Shown: positions 35,395 to 44,650, counted from the stretch's first letter. The stretch is 64,000 nucleotides of DNA from Streptococcus peroris ATCC 700780 (GCF_000187585.1 NZ_GL732463.1:756904-820903), one strand, 5' to 3'. The notes: generated from the sequence alone by a model not told the origin. Made by a program: numbers and translations.

Positions 35395-37230
35395 ATGAAC
35401 AAAAAGAAGAAGTTTAGTATTTTCTCGTTTTTGATTTGTGTGCTAACAACTATTTTCGTATTTAGTTTAAATAAAACTTTTGCGGAAACTCCTGGTGTAT
35501 CTGTTACAGGTAAATTTGTGGATACAATCAAAAATGTCAAAGTTAGCAATAATGAGGGCGGAAACCTCGATTGGGAATTAGGACAATGGGCAACATTCCG
35601 AATTAATGCAGACTATGATTTAGCTGGAAAAAATGTAAAGGCAGGAGATACAACAGAAATCACTGTTCCTGATGCATTGATTATCACTTCGGATAGTTTT
35701 GATATTAGAGATATTAATACCAATCAAGTGATAGCACATGCTACTGTTGATAAAGATAACAAGAAACTTTCATTAACTTATACGGATTATGTGGAAAATC
35801 ATTCTGATACAAACGGAAAATTCTACTTCTATGCCCGTATCGACTTTAAGAAACATCCACAAAAAGGGGAGGTTCCTGTTGAAATAACAGTTAATGGGAA
35901 AACAACAATTGGTGGTAAGGTTGATTTTAAAGGGGTTGGTGATGGTAATCCTAATGAATTAAAGAAAACTAGTTGGGTTCATTCAGATAATCCTAGAATA
36001 ATTACCTATGGAATCTCAATTAACCAAAAGAAACAAAACATCAAAGAAGTAACAATTGAAGACCACTTGAAATTCACGAATGCGTCCTATGTAAAAGATA
36101 GCTTCCGTGTGACAAAAGGAGAAATGTCTTTTGTCGATGGCGAATGGCAATTTAATAACACTTCTGATGTAACCAATGAACATCCGGTTACTGTTAGCGC
36201 TGATGGACAATCATTCTCTGTTAGTCTTGGAGATGTTGCTGAAACGGATCAGTACCGTATTACTTATGATGTTCAGTTAAATTATTCACCTGTTGATGGA
36301 GAAGTTTTAAGAAATGAAGCTACATTAAAAGGTAAAGGAATTGTTATCAAAGATGCTGTGAATGCAGCTGCAGTTCAAATTGCAGGTGGTTCTGGTGTCG
36401 GTTATGTCTTTACCATTAATATCCATAAAGTAGATGACGCTAATCAACCTCTTGCTGGAGCAAAATTCAAAATTGTTCGTCAAGCAAACAATCAAGTGAT
36501 TGGTGAATATGTTACAGATGCCAATGGTAATATTACAGTTAACGCTCTTTTGAAAGATAAATATATCTTAACTGAGTTACAAGCACCTGCAGGTTATACC
36601 ATTACTGCTGCAGATACAGTTGTAAATGCTGAAGACTTTAGTGGAACGAATCGTTCAGTGACTAAGACAATTGTAAATCCAAAAGAACAAACAACTACAA
36701 CAACTACTACGACTACAACAACTACTACTACAACTACAACTACAACAACGACGGAAGCTCCTACGACTACCACAACAACAACAGAAGCTCCTACTACAAC
36801 CACCACAACAACAGAAGCTCCTGCAACAACGACAACAACTACAACAAAAGCGCCTACTACAACAACAACTACAACTGAGGCGCCTGCAACTACAACAACT
36901 ACGACAACTGAAGCGCCTGCAACAACGACAACTACGACGACTGAGGCACCTACGACTACAACAACTACAACAGAAACGCCTACGACAACCACAACAACGA
37001 CTGAGGCACCAACAACAACGACTACTACTACAGAAGCACCTACTACTACAACAATTACAACTGAAGTTACAACTCCTCCATCATCAACTGAAAATACAAC
37101 AACGGATGATAAACCAGGACTTCCAGATACTGGTGAAGGTAAAGGAACTTTGGTTACAATTATTGGTTTTGTGATTTTAATTGCTTCAATTGTACTATTA
37201 GTGATTTTACATAAATCAAAAAAAGATTAA
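35395..37230 (+). CDS. LPXTG-anchored surface protein with adhesin, CnaB and Thr-rich stalk regions
   Basis: 611 residues. Signal peptide 1-30 (KKKKFSIFSFLICVLTTIFV ending in A). Residues 31-330 resemble the ligand-binding region of Gram-positive MSCRAMM adhesins (SdrG/Cna-like: QWATFRINADYDLAGK, TYGISINQKKQN). A CnaB domain (338-430) has IHKVDDANQPLAGAKF and LTELQAPAGYT, with the isopeptide Lys345 and a Glu. Residues about 432-559 are (T)5-12 EAP repeats. LPDTG at 576-580, a hydrophobic helix and KSKKD anchor it by sortase A. Likely host-ligand adhesin; ligand unknown. Confidence 0.93.
   Translation: MNKKKKFSIFSFLICVLTTIFVFSLNKTFAETPGVSVTGKFVDTIKNVKVSNNEGGNLDWELGQWATFRINADYDLAGKNVKAGDTTEITVPDALIITSDSFDIRDINTNQVIAHATVDKDNKKLSLTYTDYVENHSDTNGKFYFYARIDFKKHPQKGEVPVEITVNGKTTIGGKVDFKGVGDGNPNELKKTSWVHSDNPRIITYGISINQKKQNIKEVTIEDHLKFTNASYVKDSFRVTKGEMSFVDGEWQFNNTSDVTNEHPVTVSADGQSFSVSLGDVAETDQYRITYDVQLNYSPVDGEVLRNEATLKGKGIVIKDAVNAAAVQIAGGSGVGYVFTINIHKVDDANQPLAGAKFKIVRQANNQVIGEYVTDANGNITVNALLKDKYILTELQAPAGYTITAADTVVNAEDFSGTNRSVTKTIVNPKEQTTTTTTTTTTTTTTTTTTTTTEAPTTTTTTTEAPTTTTTTTEAPATTTTTTTKAPTTTTTTTEAPATTTTTTTEAPATTTTTTTEAPTTTTTTTETPTTTTTTTEAPTTTTTTTEAPTTTTITTEVTTPPSSTENTTTDDKPGLPDTGEGKGTLVTIIGFVILIASIVLLVILHKSKKD
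36685..37070 (+). repeat. Thr-rich coding repeat (ACN-rich with EAP interruptions)
   Basis: A near-continuous ACN-triplet tract encoding Thr runs of about 5-20 residues separated by EAP, KAP or ETP. It is a low-complexity stalk likely to vary in length between strains by recombination or slippage. It generates a false Val-rich antisense frame. Confidence 0.9.
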
Positions 37231-37245
37231 AGCAAAATAATGTAT

Positions 37246-37280
37246 AAAAAGGATTTACCATAAGAGAGTAAATCCTTTTT
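37246..37280 (+). terminator. Terminator after the adhesin gene
   Basis: AAAAAGGATTTAC (37246-37258) and its perfect complement (37268-37280) around a 9-base loop, ending in T. Confidence 0.85.
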
Positions 37281-37310
37281 TAAAGCTATTCTTTTAACAT
37301 TCCTAATTAA

Positions 37311-37342
37311 AAAATCGATAACTATAAAAAGTTATCGATTTT
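37311..37342 (-). terminator. Terminator after the lytB-like gene
   Basis: AAAATCGATAACT (37311-37323) and AGTTATCGATTTT (37330-37342), a 13-bp stem with a 6-base loop. Leftward it runs into T-rich sequence. Confidence 0.85.
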
Positions 37343-37350
37343 AAAGTACT

Positions 37351-39428
37351 TTAGTCTTTTTCACCAAGTTCACTGTTGATAGTCATCATAATACTTGCTA
37401 TCTTTTCACCCCAGTATGGATCTGAAGCGTAAAGAACGTTCATACCAGATGATTTATTCCCAAGATAGGTTCTTCCATAGCCAATATAATTATCTCGAAT
37501 CCACTTAGCTGCCCCTAAAATTCCCTTATCGACATCGTCGAAACTCTTTGCTGAATCATATGGGGTTGTATCATAGGCAGCAATACCAAAGAAATTATTT
37601 TTATCCTTGGCTATCTGACTACGTCCCCATGCACTTTCTAGAGCACTATGAGCCATTAGGTAGAGTGCATTTATCTGATAGAGATCTTCTGCTTCTTTAA
37701 AAATAGCACCCTTACCAGCTAGACGACTTCCTTGAATATTCATTAACGAATATACTTTATCTAATTCCTCAGCTGAATAATTAGTGGGTTTTCTTAAGTC
37801 TCTAAATAGAAAAGGATTTTCAAGTGTAAAGTCTTCAAAGTTAATACCATCAGCTGAATAATATTTTTTACCGATTTCCATTGATGAATTATACGGAGCA
37901 ACACGAATACTTGTAGATGGTGACAACTCGTGATAGAGATATTTACCATCTGTCACATAATGAGGAATAAAGTCGCTATCAGAGCTGACGGCAACTAAAT
38001 CACTTTTGTTCATATAACCTGAAAGACCTGAAATTTTAACTGGTAGGCGACCATCGATTTCTTCGGATCCGTCAATTGATACTATACTTCCTTGAGAAAT
38101 ATAACTGAGTTTTTCACCAGAAGCATTATATACATTGGCTGTTATTGGTTTTACTTTATAGTAGGCTGATGAATCGGAAATCCATTTTCCATTACTTAGG
38201 AAAGAATATTCTTTTCCGTTAATGGTATAGGTACCTGTTACATAAACCCCATCTTCTTTGAGGTAATACCAAGCATTATAGTGCGGATCGAAAATCCATT
38301 CATTCTTAGCCATGTATCCATATGATTTAAGATAATAGGAGCCTTGCCACTGATTTTCAGCATAAGAGCCATCAGATTTCAAATAGAACCAACTATTATA
38401 CTTTTTATCAAAGAACCATTCGCTTTGAGCCATGGCGCCACTATCTTTTAAGTAGTATTTATCCTTCCATTGACTACTCAACATGACCCCATCTTTGTCA
38501 AATACATACCAAGAGCCGTTGATTTTTTCCCATTTATTACGGATGACTTTCCCAGAATCAGAAGCATAATACCATTTCTCGTTTATTTTAGCCCAATCCT
38601 TCTCAGCCATGGCCCCGCTAGTTTTAAGAAGGTAGTCATTATAAATAGTCTCATTTAACATGCTCCCATTTTCATCAAAACGATACCAGGAACCGTTAAT
38701 CTTTTCCCATTTATTACGAATAATTTTCCCAGAATCAGAAGCATAATACCACTTCTCATCCATTTTAACCCATCCTTTTTCATGCATAGCACCGCTACTT
38801 TGAAGCAGGTAATCATTATGAATGGCTTTACTTAACATAGCACCAGTATCGTCGAAATAATACCAGGAACCGTTAATTCTTTCCCATTGATTGCGGATCA
38901 TTTTTCCGGAATCAGAAGCATAATACCACTTCTCACCAATCTTTAACCATGAATCCTCAACCACAGCTCCACTTTTATTTAAGAGGTAGCCATCATAGAT
39001 AGTATCACTGAGCATCACACCGTTCTTGTTAAAATAGTACCAGTGGCCAGCTATTTTTTTCCAATTTGTGATTGCCTTGTTATTTTCATAATAGCGCCAT
39101 TGGTCGTTTTCTTTTTGCCAACCTTCTTTGTTAACTTCTTCAACATTTGCTTTAGTTGAAGCTTTTTCTTTGTTCTCAGACGACTCTTTCTTTGATCCGT
39201 CTTGAGAAGATTCTTTTTCTGTTTTATTTAAACCTTCGTTAGCACTTTGGTTAGGATCTTTATCGCGACTGCTTGATTGCTTTTGTTCTTCTTTTCCAAC
39301 GCTATTAGATACAGTTTGTTCTGAAGTTTGAGTTCTATTTGTAGCCTTGTTTTCCTCAGCAAATGCCGGTGATTTTGCTATCCCAGCCATAGAGAGAGCA
39401 ATTGTACTTGCCAGCAATATTTTTTCAT
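37351..39428 (-). CDS. lytB: LytB-like choline-binding endo-beta-N-acetylglucosaminidase, start frame broken by one base
   Basis: C-terminal glucosaminidase (GH73-type, about residues 575-697): YQINALYLMAHSALESAWGR with the catalytic Glu, then DKNNFFGIAAYDTTP, nearly identical to pneumococcal LytB. N-terminal choline-binding repeats (about 108-430) such as WYYFDDTGAM and WYYASDSGKM. LytB separates daughter cells. The natural start is the ATG at 39428, with AAAGGA 7 bases upstream, but an A6 tract just after it puts the ATG out of frame. The long frame otherwise opens at a TTG at 39444 with no well-placed site. With A7 the product would start MKKILLASTIALSMAG, a normal signal peptide. Confidence 0.85.
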
Positions 39429-39504
39429 GACCAATTCCTTTCAAATCCTAAACTTTTATTTAATTTTTCCCTAAATTATGTCTAAATAGGTATTTATCTT
39501 TTAT

Positions 39505-39510
39505 ATTATA
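39505..39510 (-). promoter_or_regulatory. Probable -10 box of the lytB-like gene
   Basis: TATAAT on the minus strand at 39510-39505, about 70 bases upstream of the ATG at 39428. The -35 is weak. Confidence 0.4.
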
Positions 39511-39594
39511 CAATATAATTTTAAATATAAAAGCACTATCTCAAGAAGAAAGAAAGATGTAATATTTTTAAAACATTTCAGAAATAAAAGTTCA

Positions 39595-39631
39595 AAAAAG
39601 TAGTCAAACAGAGACTGAATGACTACTTTTT
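39595..39631 (-). terminator. Terminator after the glycosyltransferase cluster
   Basis: AAAAGTAGTCA (39596-39606) pairs with TGACTACTTTT (39620-39630). A run of A to the left (T on the minus strand) makes it functional leftward. Confidence 0.75.
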
Positions 39632-39657
39632 ATACCATGTTGCTAATTTAAACTAAG

Positions 39658-40059
39658 TTAACTTCTTGTTGACGGTCTTAGGAAAATGGAAAGAATAGCG
39701 AGTATCGTAAATCCTATTCCCACATACCAGTAAGGCTGATCCAAAGTTGTAGAACGGCCGGATAAATTGACAATTCCTCGGAATAGTGTCCCTGTTGTAA
39801 TAATAGCTACTGCCGAATTCCATAAATTAAGGCTTAATCTTGAAAAATACGCAAAGGCTTTGAGCAAGATTGCTAGTATTATCCCACCTACCAAAGGTAC
39901 GGCGAACAAGTAATGCATATGAACTGATGTCTCTCCAAAACTAAATGCTTCATAAATTCTGGAAAAAGCAAAGAAGAAAATCGTAATTAGTGTATAAGAG
40001 ATGACAGTTTTTTTAAAACGTTTTTTGTTAGGATTAATAACCGATGTATACAATATCAC
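39658..40059 (-). CDS. Hypothetical 133-residue membrane protein
   Basis: Four membrane helices (about 20-38, 48-68, 72-95 and 110-128), with a basic N-terminal IINPNKKRFKK-type region and an Arg/Ser tail. It overlaps the preceding phosphodiester glycosidase gene by 26 bases, so the three genes 39658-41985 are one transcription unit. Not recognised. It may act with the glycosyltransferase or glycosidase at the membrane; this is inference from overlap only. Confidence 0.75.
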   Translation of the reverse strand: MILYTSVINPNKKRFKKTVISYTLITIFFFAFSRIYEAFSFGETSVHMHYLFAVPLVGGIILAILLKAFAYFSRLSLNLWNSAVAIITTGTLFRGIVNLSGRSTTLDQPYWYVGIGFTILAILSIFLRPSTRS

Positions 40060-40948
40060 TCACCGCCCTTTCTGAAATTTTATTTCCTCCAGTCGTTGGT
40101 TTATTGATAACCTGACTGTTAAAGTAAAGCGTAGATGATCCACCACCATCAAGGTTATAGGCGGTTTTTACACCGTATGATTTCATGACTTCAGCCATTT
40201 GGTACAGGGATAGGCCTTTGCTTTCAGATGTCCGTCCGTCAGAAACTACGATAATATAGTGGTTTGCATCAATAATTCCAATAGCAGTACGAGGATTCGA
40301 AGCCATAGCTTGGCCAACTTCTTCATTTGTTCCTACTGCAATCTCACCATTTTCAACCAAGGCTGGTCCAAAAGCTAAGAGATTGACAACACCATCTTTA
40401 ACTAGTTGGTCAGCTGAAATTTGATCTTCGTAGATAATCTTGAAGCTACCATCTTTATAGATAGCTAAATCACCATTGCTTGAATCTTCTCGTACAGTAT
40501 CACGATAGACGACACCATTACGGATAACATAACCAGTTGAGTTTGCACCGTAGTAATCTCCGTTAACCGCTAAAATAGCATTGTTGTTTTTAGCTGTTTC
40601 AGAAGTTTTTGCAGTTACGTTGGTCCCAAACGCATTTTGAGCGAAGGCTGTTTTTAGATAATCTGATGAGCTTACTGTAACATCTGCAACGTAGACTTGC
40701 GTACTATTAACTGTCGATTCAGACAAATTGATGGAGATATTATCATCCTTATAACTTGAGTCTGTTACTGTTGCTGTTTTTGCTGCTTGATTTGCCGTCG
40801 CAGTATTTGGACTAGTGCTAGTTGTTGCTACTGTCGAAATAGTCTCAGCAAGAACAAAAGTCTTCAACATGGAATAAGTAAAAGAACCTGTTAGTAATAG
40901 GCCAAAAACTGAGGCGTAAGCATAGTATTTTTTCAGAAATTTCATCAT
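40034..40948 (-). CDS. Phosphodiester glycosidase family protein (NAGPA/DUF2233), membrane-anchored
   Basis: 304 residues. A signal-anchor (about 8-30, ending LLLTGSFTYSMLKTFVLAE) and a Ser/Thr-rich linker precede a NAGPA domain: ILAVNGDYYGANSTGYVIRNG, RTAIGIIDANHYIIVVSDGR, and YNLDGGGSSTLYF. Bacterial members split alpha-N-acetylglucosaminyl phosphodiesters or similar glycosidic phosphodiesters in exopolysaccharide and wall glycans. It overlaps the glycosyltransferase gene by 4 bases. Substrate unknown. Confidence 0.88.
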   Translation of the reverse strand: MMKFLKKYYAYASVFGLLLTGSFTYSMLKTFVLAETISTVATTSTSPNTATANQAAKTATVTDSSYKDDNISINLSESTVNSTQVYVADVTVSSSDYLKTAFAQNAFGTNVTAKTSETAKNNNAILAVNGDYYGANSTGYVIRNGVVYRDTVREDSSNGDLAIYKDGSFKIIYEDQISADQLVKDGVVNLLAFGPALVENGEIAVGTNEEVGQAMASNPRTAIGIIDANHYIIVVSDGRTSESKGLSLYQMAEVMKSYGVKTAYNLDGGGSSTLYFNSQVINKPTTGGNKISERAVSDIVYIGY

Positions 40949-41985
40949 ACGATTTCAGCCCTTTCCTTAAAAATAAATTTCTTCTGTACCAACCATGAAA
41001 CTGCAAAGAGAAGAATTCCTACGATAATCTTAGAAATTAGGAGACTAATTCCAAATACAGTAAAGAATAGACGAATAAGCAGAGTATCTAAAACAAAGAG
41101 TCCGACTGCTAGACCAAAGTATTCCATTCCTGTCTTAGCAAGACTATCTTCATTTTTAAAGACAAGTTTCTTATTTGTAGAGTAGTTAAAAACGGAGCTT
41201 GTCACACGAGCTAGTCCGTTAGATAGGAAAATCCGGAAATTTGTTGGCACTGTTGGTAAAAACAAGATTGCTAGGGCGTAAACGACATAGTCTACAACAA
41301 AGCTACTGAGAGATGATAAGGCAAATTTGAAAATATTTTTATAAATCATAAGCCCATCTTGAATAGGACGGAAGTGTGAAGCCTCATTATCATTAATATA
41401 GACAGTTTCAATGGGAACTTCTAAAATTTGATATTCTTTAGTAGCTTCAAGTAGCATATTCATTTCATATTCATAACGTTGTCCTTCGATTTCTAGCATA
41501 AAAGGAATAAGATTTGTTGTAAAGGATCGAAGTCCTGTCTGAGTATCTGCTACTTCTATCCCAGTTTGAATCTTAAAAAGTTCTTTTGTTAAGCTATTTC
41601 CGAAACGGCTACGAAGGGGTACTTTACCTGTGAAAGCCCGCACACCCAGGATTAGCTTATTAGGATTTTCAGAAGCTTTGTTAGCCGTACGGAGAATATC
41701 CCAAATCTTATGCTGACCATCAGCGTCTGCCGTTACAACCGTTCCATAGCTATTTTGTTGTTGGATATAAGTAAAGGCCGTTTTAAGTGCTTGGCCTTTA
41801 CCTTGGTTCACTTGGTGACGGAGTACCGTAGCATATTGTTCTGCTTTATCAAAGATATTTTGACACTTTGATGAACTACCGTCGTCGATAACTAGAATAC
41901 GAAAATCACTCTTTTCGTGAATTTTTTCGATGAGTGTGATCAGTTTATTATCAGGTTGATAAGCTGGAATTACTATATAGTTCAT
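40945..41985 (-). CDS. Family 2 glycosyltransferase fused to a GtrA-like membrane domain
   Basis: 346 residues. The N-terminal GT-A domain (about 1-215) has VIPAYQPDN, LVIDDGSSS and TADADGQH (the metal-binding DxD). The C-terminal domain (about 225-346) has four helices of GtrA type (KFALSSLSSFVVDYVVYALA). GtrA flips polyprenyl-phosphate-linked sugars, and the GT2 part resembles dolichyl-phosphate mannosyltransferases, so the fusion could make and flip a lipid-linked sugar. Direct repeats TTTAAG lie upstream. Confidence 0.9.
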   Translation of the reverse strand: MNYIVIPAYQPDNKLITLIEKIHEKSDFRILVIDDGSSSKCQNIFDKAEQYATVLRHQVNQGKGQALKTAFTYIQQQNSYGTVVTADADGQHKIWDILRTANKASENPNKLILGVRAFTGKVPLRSRFGNSLTKELFKIQTGIEVADTQTGLRSFTTNLIPFMLEIEGQRYEYEMNMLLEATKEYQILEVPIETVYINDNEASHFRPIQDGLMIYKNIFKFALSSLSSFVVDYVVYALAILFLPTVPTNFRIFLSNGLARVTSSVFNYSTNKKLVFKNEDSLAKTGMEYFGLAVGLFVLDTLLIRLFFTVFGISLLISKIIVGILLFAVSWLVQKKFIFKERAEIV

Positions 41986-42056
41986 ACCGGCACTCCTTTC
42001 TTAGTGATGGTATAACTATACAGAACATCGCTTAAAGATACCTTATATCAGTTTTC

Positions 42057-42094
42057 TTTAAGAAAAAGTTTAAGAAAGTTTAAGAAACTTTAAG
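42057..42094. promoter_or_regulatory. Four TTTAAG direct repeats upstream of the glycosyltransferase cluster
   Basis: TTTAAG at 42057, 42069, 42079 and 42089: the last three have a strict 10-base period, the first is 12 bases away. Direct repeats of one helical turn are typical binding sites of OmpR-family response regulators. CiaR uses TTTAAG but with a 5-base spacer (11-base period), so the match is partial. Confidence 0.5.
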
Positions 42095-42192
42095 CTTATT
42101 ATTTGATTTCTTTGATATAAGATTTCAAAAGAAATTTTAAAATTAATTATAAATATACAAAAAAGAAATAGAGAAAATTATTTTTTCGTAAA

Positions 42193-42213
42193 AAAGCCAT
42201 CCCATCTGGGATG
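42193..42213 (-). terminator. Terminator after the second LPXTG gene
   Basis: CATCCCA and TGGGATG (42198-42213) form a tight stem; leftward it is followed by GGCTTTTTT. Confidence 0.7.
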
Positions 42214-42243
42214 ACTACATCAATACTCGTTAGCATTAAAAAA

Positions 42244-43995
42244 TTATCTTTCACTTTTTCTTTTTTTAAGAAGAGCAAATCCGAAAATACCCACTAAAGA
42301 TCCTAAGAAACTAAAGAATGGAGTGTTTGAATTCCCTGTATTAGGTAATTGTCCTTGTTCTGGAGACACTTCTGATTGATTCGCTAAATCCTGATCCAGT
42401 TGAGGTTTTGAAATTTCTTTATGATTGGAAGATTGTTCTTCAATCGAATTTACTTTTATATCTTCATTTTGACTTGATTGAACTGGTTTTTGAGCTGGAA
42501 TAACTGGTGGGATAAACGTTGGGGCTGGAGTTACTGTGCTAAGTTCTTCCTTCACATATTCATAAACAACTTGAGTTGTTCCTTCTTTCATCAAACCGTA
42601 TTCAGGTGCAGATGTTGTTGAAACACCAACTAGATGATATGTTTGACCATTAAAAATAATAAACTCTGGACGTTCCTTATTATTTTTTGAAATATCATAT
42701 GTTTTAAGAGCTCCATCCATTCCATAAATAGATGTTAGAGGAGTATCTGTATAAGTAGATTTTATCGATTGACTAGAATCTTTGATAACATAATCAACAA
42801 GAACATTTCCTTGATAAAACGCGGATACATCTTGGTCAGCCATATCTTCAAACTCTGAAGCATAATAAGAAACAACTGGATTATATTTTAAATTAAATGT
42901 TTTTACATAATTGAAGAAAGTTTCTGGATTGATATTGATATCATGTGGAATCCTGGTCCAATCACCATTATTCGGTGTGATATAAGTACTAGGGTTTGAG
43001 ACCGACCTAATCAAATGACCGTTTTGTACATAACTATCGTCGATTAAGGAAGGATTTTCTAAACCACCATATGAGAATTCTCCGTTTTCATTATAAACAC
43101 CTACTTGGTGATTCTTATAGTCTTGAAGGTTTTGAGAGCCTTCTTCGTAGGAACCACCACCTTCTTGACTAGATTTCCAATCCATGCGAGTGTCAATAGG
43201 TAAGTATTTAATTTTCTTTGCTTCTTCTAAAGGGAGAGTGACATTTACCCGAACTGCTTGACTTTTAGAAAAAACTGTAAAAATGGAATAAGAAGTGATT
43301 TTTGATTCGTCAACTCCACCATAGGCACCATAACCCTTAAATCCTACGATAAAAGGTATTTTCCCTGCTTCCAGTTCCTCGGCTCTCGGAATCACAGTTG
43401 GATATAGCCTATTCTCATCGTCAAAATTGATTAATTTCATTGGAACATTTACAGAGATAGGACTTTCTTTGGCATCCCTCGTTCCTACCAATGTAAAATC
43501 TACTTTTGCATTTGGTAAATTTGGAATTCGGATTGCAAGATCACTTACTGACTGCCCATGGTCGCTCGAATGCATTGCTTGGTAAGCAACTGTATAAGAG
43601 TAAGTAACATTTTTACCGTCTTCACTTGAGAATGCTGGTTGTCCTTCCACATTAACATAACCACCTTCATCAATGATGTTTCCATTTTTTGGAGTAACTG
43701 CTCTTGTATTACTTTCTCTACCATTTTCAGAAACTGAAGTATTTGCAGTATTGCTAGTAGACGTTGCCTCCTCAGTAGTAGGAGTAACATTACTAGCAAC
43801 TGTAGAATTTCCATCCTGTTGTGCGTTCACTGACGAGGTACTACTACTAGATGAGTTTGCTTGACCTGCTGATGATGCTAGTGCTACAGGAGTACTTGTA
43901 TTTACATTTTCATCAGCCTTCACAATAGTCTGTGAGTAAACATTTAACACAAAAATAGAAAAGGATGCAACACCTAATTTCGTTAACTTTTTCAT
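42244..43995 (-). CDS. LPXTG-anchored surface protein, adhesin-like with MucBP-type repeat
   Basis: 583 residues. Signal peptide 1-27 (KKLTKLGVASFSIFVLNVYS). A Ser/Thr/Asn-rich region (about 28-105), then an unclassified beta-rich region (about 110-380) with GGYVNVEGQPAFSSEDGK and RIPNLPNAKVDF. Residues about 395-490 look like a MucBP-type module (VLVDYVIKDSSQSIKSTYTD ... TTQVVYEYVKEE). Pro-rich linker, then LPNTG, a hydrophobic helix and KKRKSER. Sortase substrate; host mucin or glycan binding is inferred from the MucBP-like part. Confidence 0.9.
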   Translation of the reverse strand: MKKLTKLGVASFSIFVLNVYSQTIVKADENVNTSTPVALASSAGQANSSSSSTSSVNAQQDGNSTVASNVTPTTEEATSTSNTANTSVSENGRESNTRAVTPKNGNIIDEGGYVNVEGQPAFSSEDGKNVTYSYTVAYQAMHSSDHGQSVSDLAIRIPNLPNAKVDFTLVGTRDAKESPISVNVPMKLINFDDENRLYPTVIPRAEELEAGKIPFIVGFKGYGAYGGVDESKITSYSIFTVFSKSQAVRVNVTLPLEEAKKIKYLPIDTRMDWKSSQEGGGSYEEGSQNLQDYKNHQVGVYNENGEFSYGGLENPSLIDDSYVQNGHLIRSVSNPSTYITPNNGDWTRIPHDININPETFFNYVKTFNLKYNPVVSYYASEFEDMADQDVSAFYQGNVLVDYVIKDSSQSIKSTYTDTPLTSIYGMDGALKTYDISKNNKERPEFIIFNGQTYHLVGVSTTSAPEYGLMKEGTTQVVYEYVKEELSTVTPAPTFIPPVIPAQKPVQSSQNEDIKVNSIEEQSSNHKEISKPQLDQDLANQSEVSPEQGQLPNTGNSNTPFFSFLGSLVGIFGFALLKKRKSER

Positions 43996-44149
43996 TTAAT
44001 AAAATCTCCTAAAATAAATACTGTATTTGTTTGGTTTAGAGCAGATATTTTATCTAAAGTTTTGATTCTAGTATAAACTAAAATCAATTTTGTTACCAAC
44101 TTTTACATAACTCTTTTATTTACAAACTATATACGAAAATAAATAATAG

Positions 44150-44650
44150 TTATCTATAAATTTTCTCTCTTAATCTTTCAACAAATAGATAGGCAGCTGG
44201 ACAAGTTAAAGTATTTTTGATAGTCAAATTATTGATTTGATAAATCTTTTTACGGTCGGTATGCGGAAATTCTCTACAAGCTTTGGGTCGGACCTCGTAA
44301 ATAGAGCAGAGGTTATCGCCACCTAAGAAAGGACAAGGCATAGATTTAAAAACCTTATCACCATCTTCATCGACTTGTAAAAATTCAGCTTCAAAGGCAG
44401 GAAGTTTCATCTTAAAATATTTGGCAATCCTTGTGATATCAGCTTCTTTAAAGTCAGGACCAAGGGTTTTACAACAATTAGCACAGGCTGTACAATCAAT
44501 CTCTTCAAAAACCTCTTGGTGAATCTCAAGGGCAATTTTATCTAAATTTTTTGGTGCTTTTTTCTTCAAATTTCCTAGGAACTTACGGTGTTCCTTTTGC
44601 TTTTGCAATGCTAATTGGTGATAATATTCGATATCGATTTCTTTTGACAT
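44150..44650 (-). CDS. YkgJ family cysteine-cluster protein
   Basis: 166 residues from the ATG at 44650 (MSKEIDIEYYHQLALQ), the start I recall for orthologues; an upstream frame to 44698 lacks a good site. Eight conserved Cys cluster in CTACANCCKTLG, CPFLGGDNLC and RPKACREFP, the YkgJ/CxxCxxCC pattern thought to hold Zn or Fe-S. Function unknown; it sits just downstream of rexAB. Confidence 0.85.
   Translation of the reverse strand: MSKEIDIEYYHQLALQKQKEHRKFLGNLKKKAPKNLDKIALEIHQEVFEEIDCTACANCCKTLGPDFKEADITRIAKYFKMKLPAFEAEFLQVDEDGDKVFKSMPCPFLGGDNLCSIYEVRPKACREFPHTDRKKIYQINNLTIKNTLTCPAAYLFVERLREKIYR

Noticed and set aside
36594..36992. Val-rich antisense frame in the adhesin stalk
   Set aside because: It is the reverse complement of the ACN repeat (GTN runs); no ribosome-binding site and no independent signal.
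36685..37070. CRISPR-like array
   Set aside because: Repeat units are Thr/EAP codons in frame with a surface protein; no regular repeat-spacer arrangement, no cas genes.
42057..42094. Canonical CiaR site
   Set aside because: Spacers are 4, 4 and 6 bases, not the required 5, so kept only as an unassigned direct-repeat operator.
39658..44000. Integrated phage or conjugative element in the surface-gene block
   Set aside because: No integrase, repeats at the ends or phage structural genes; only surface and glycan genes were seen.
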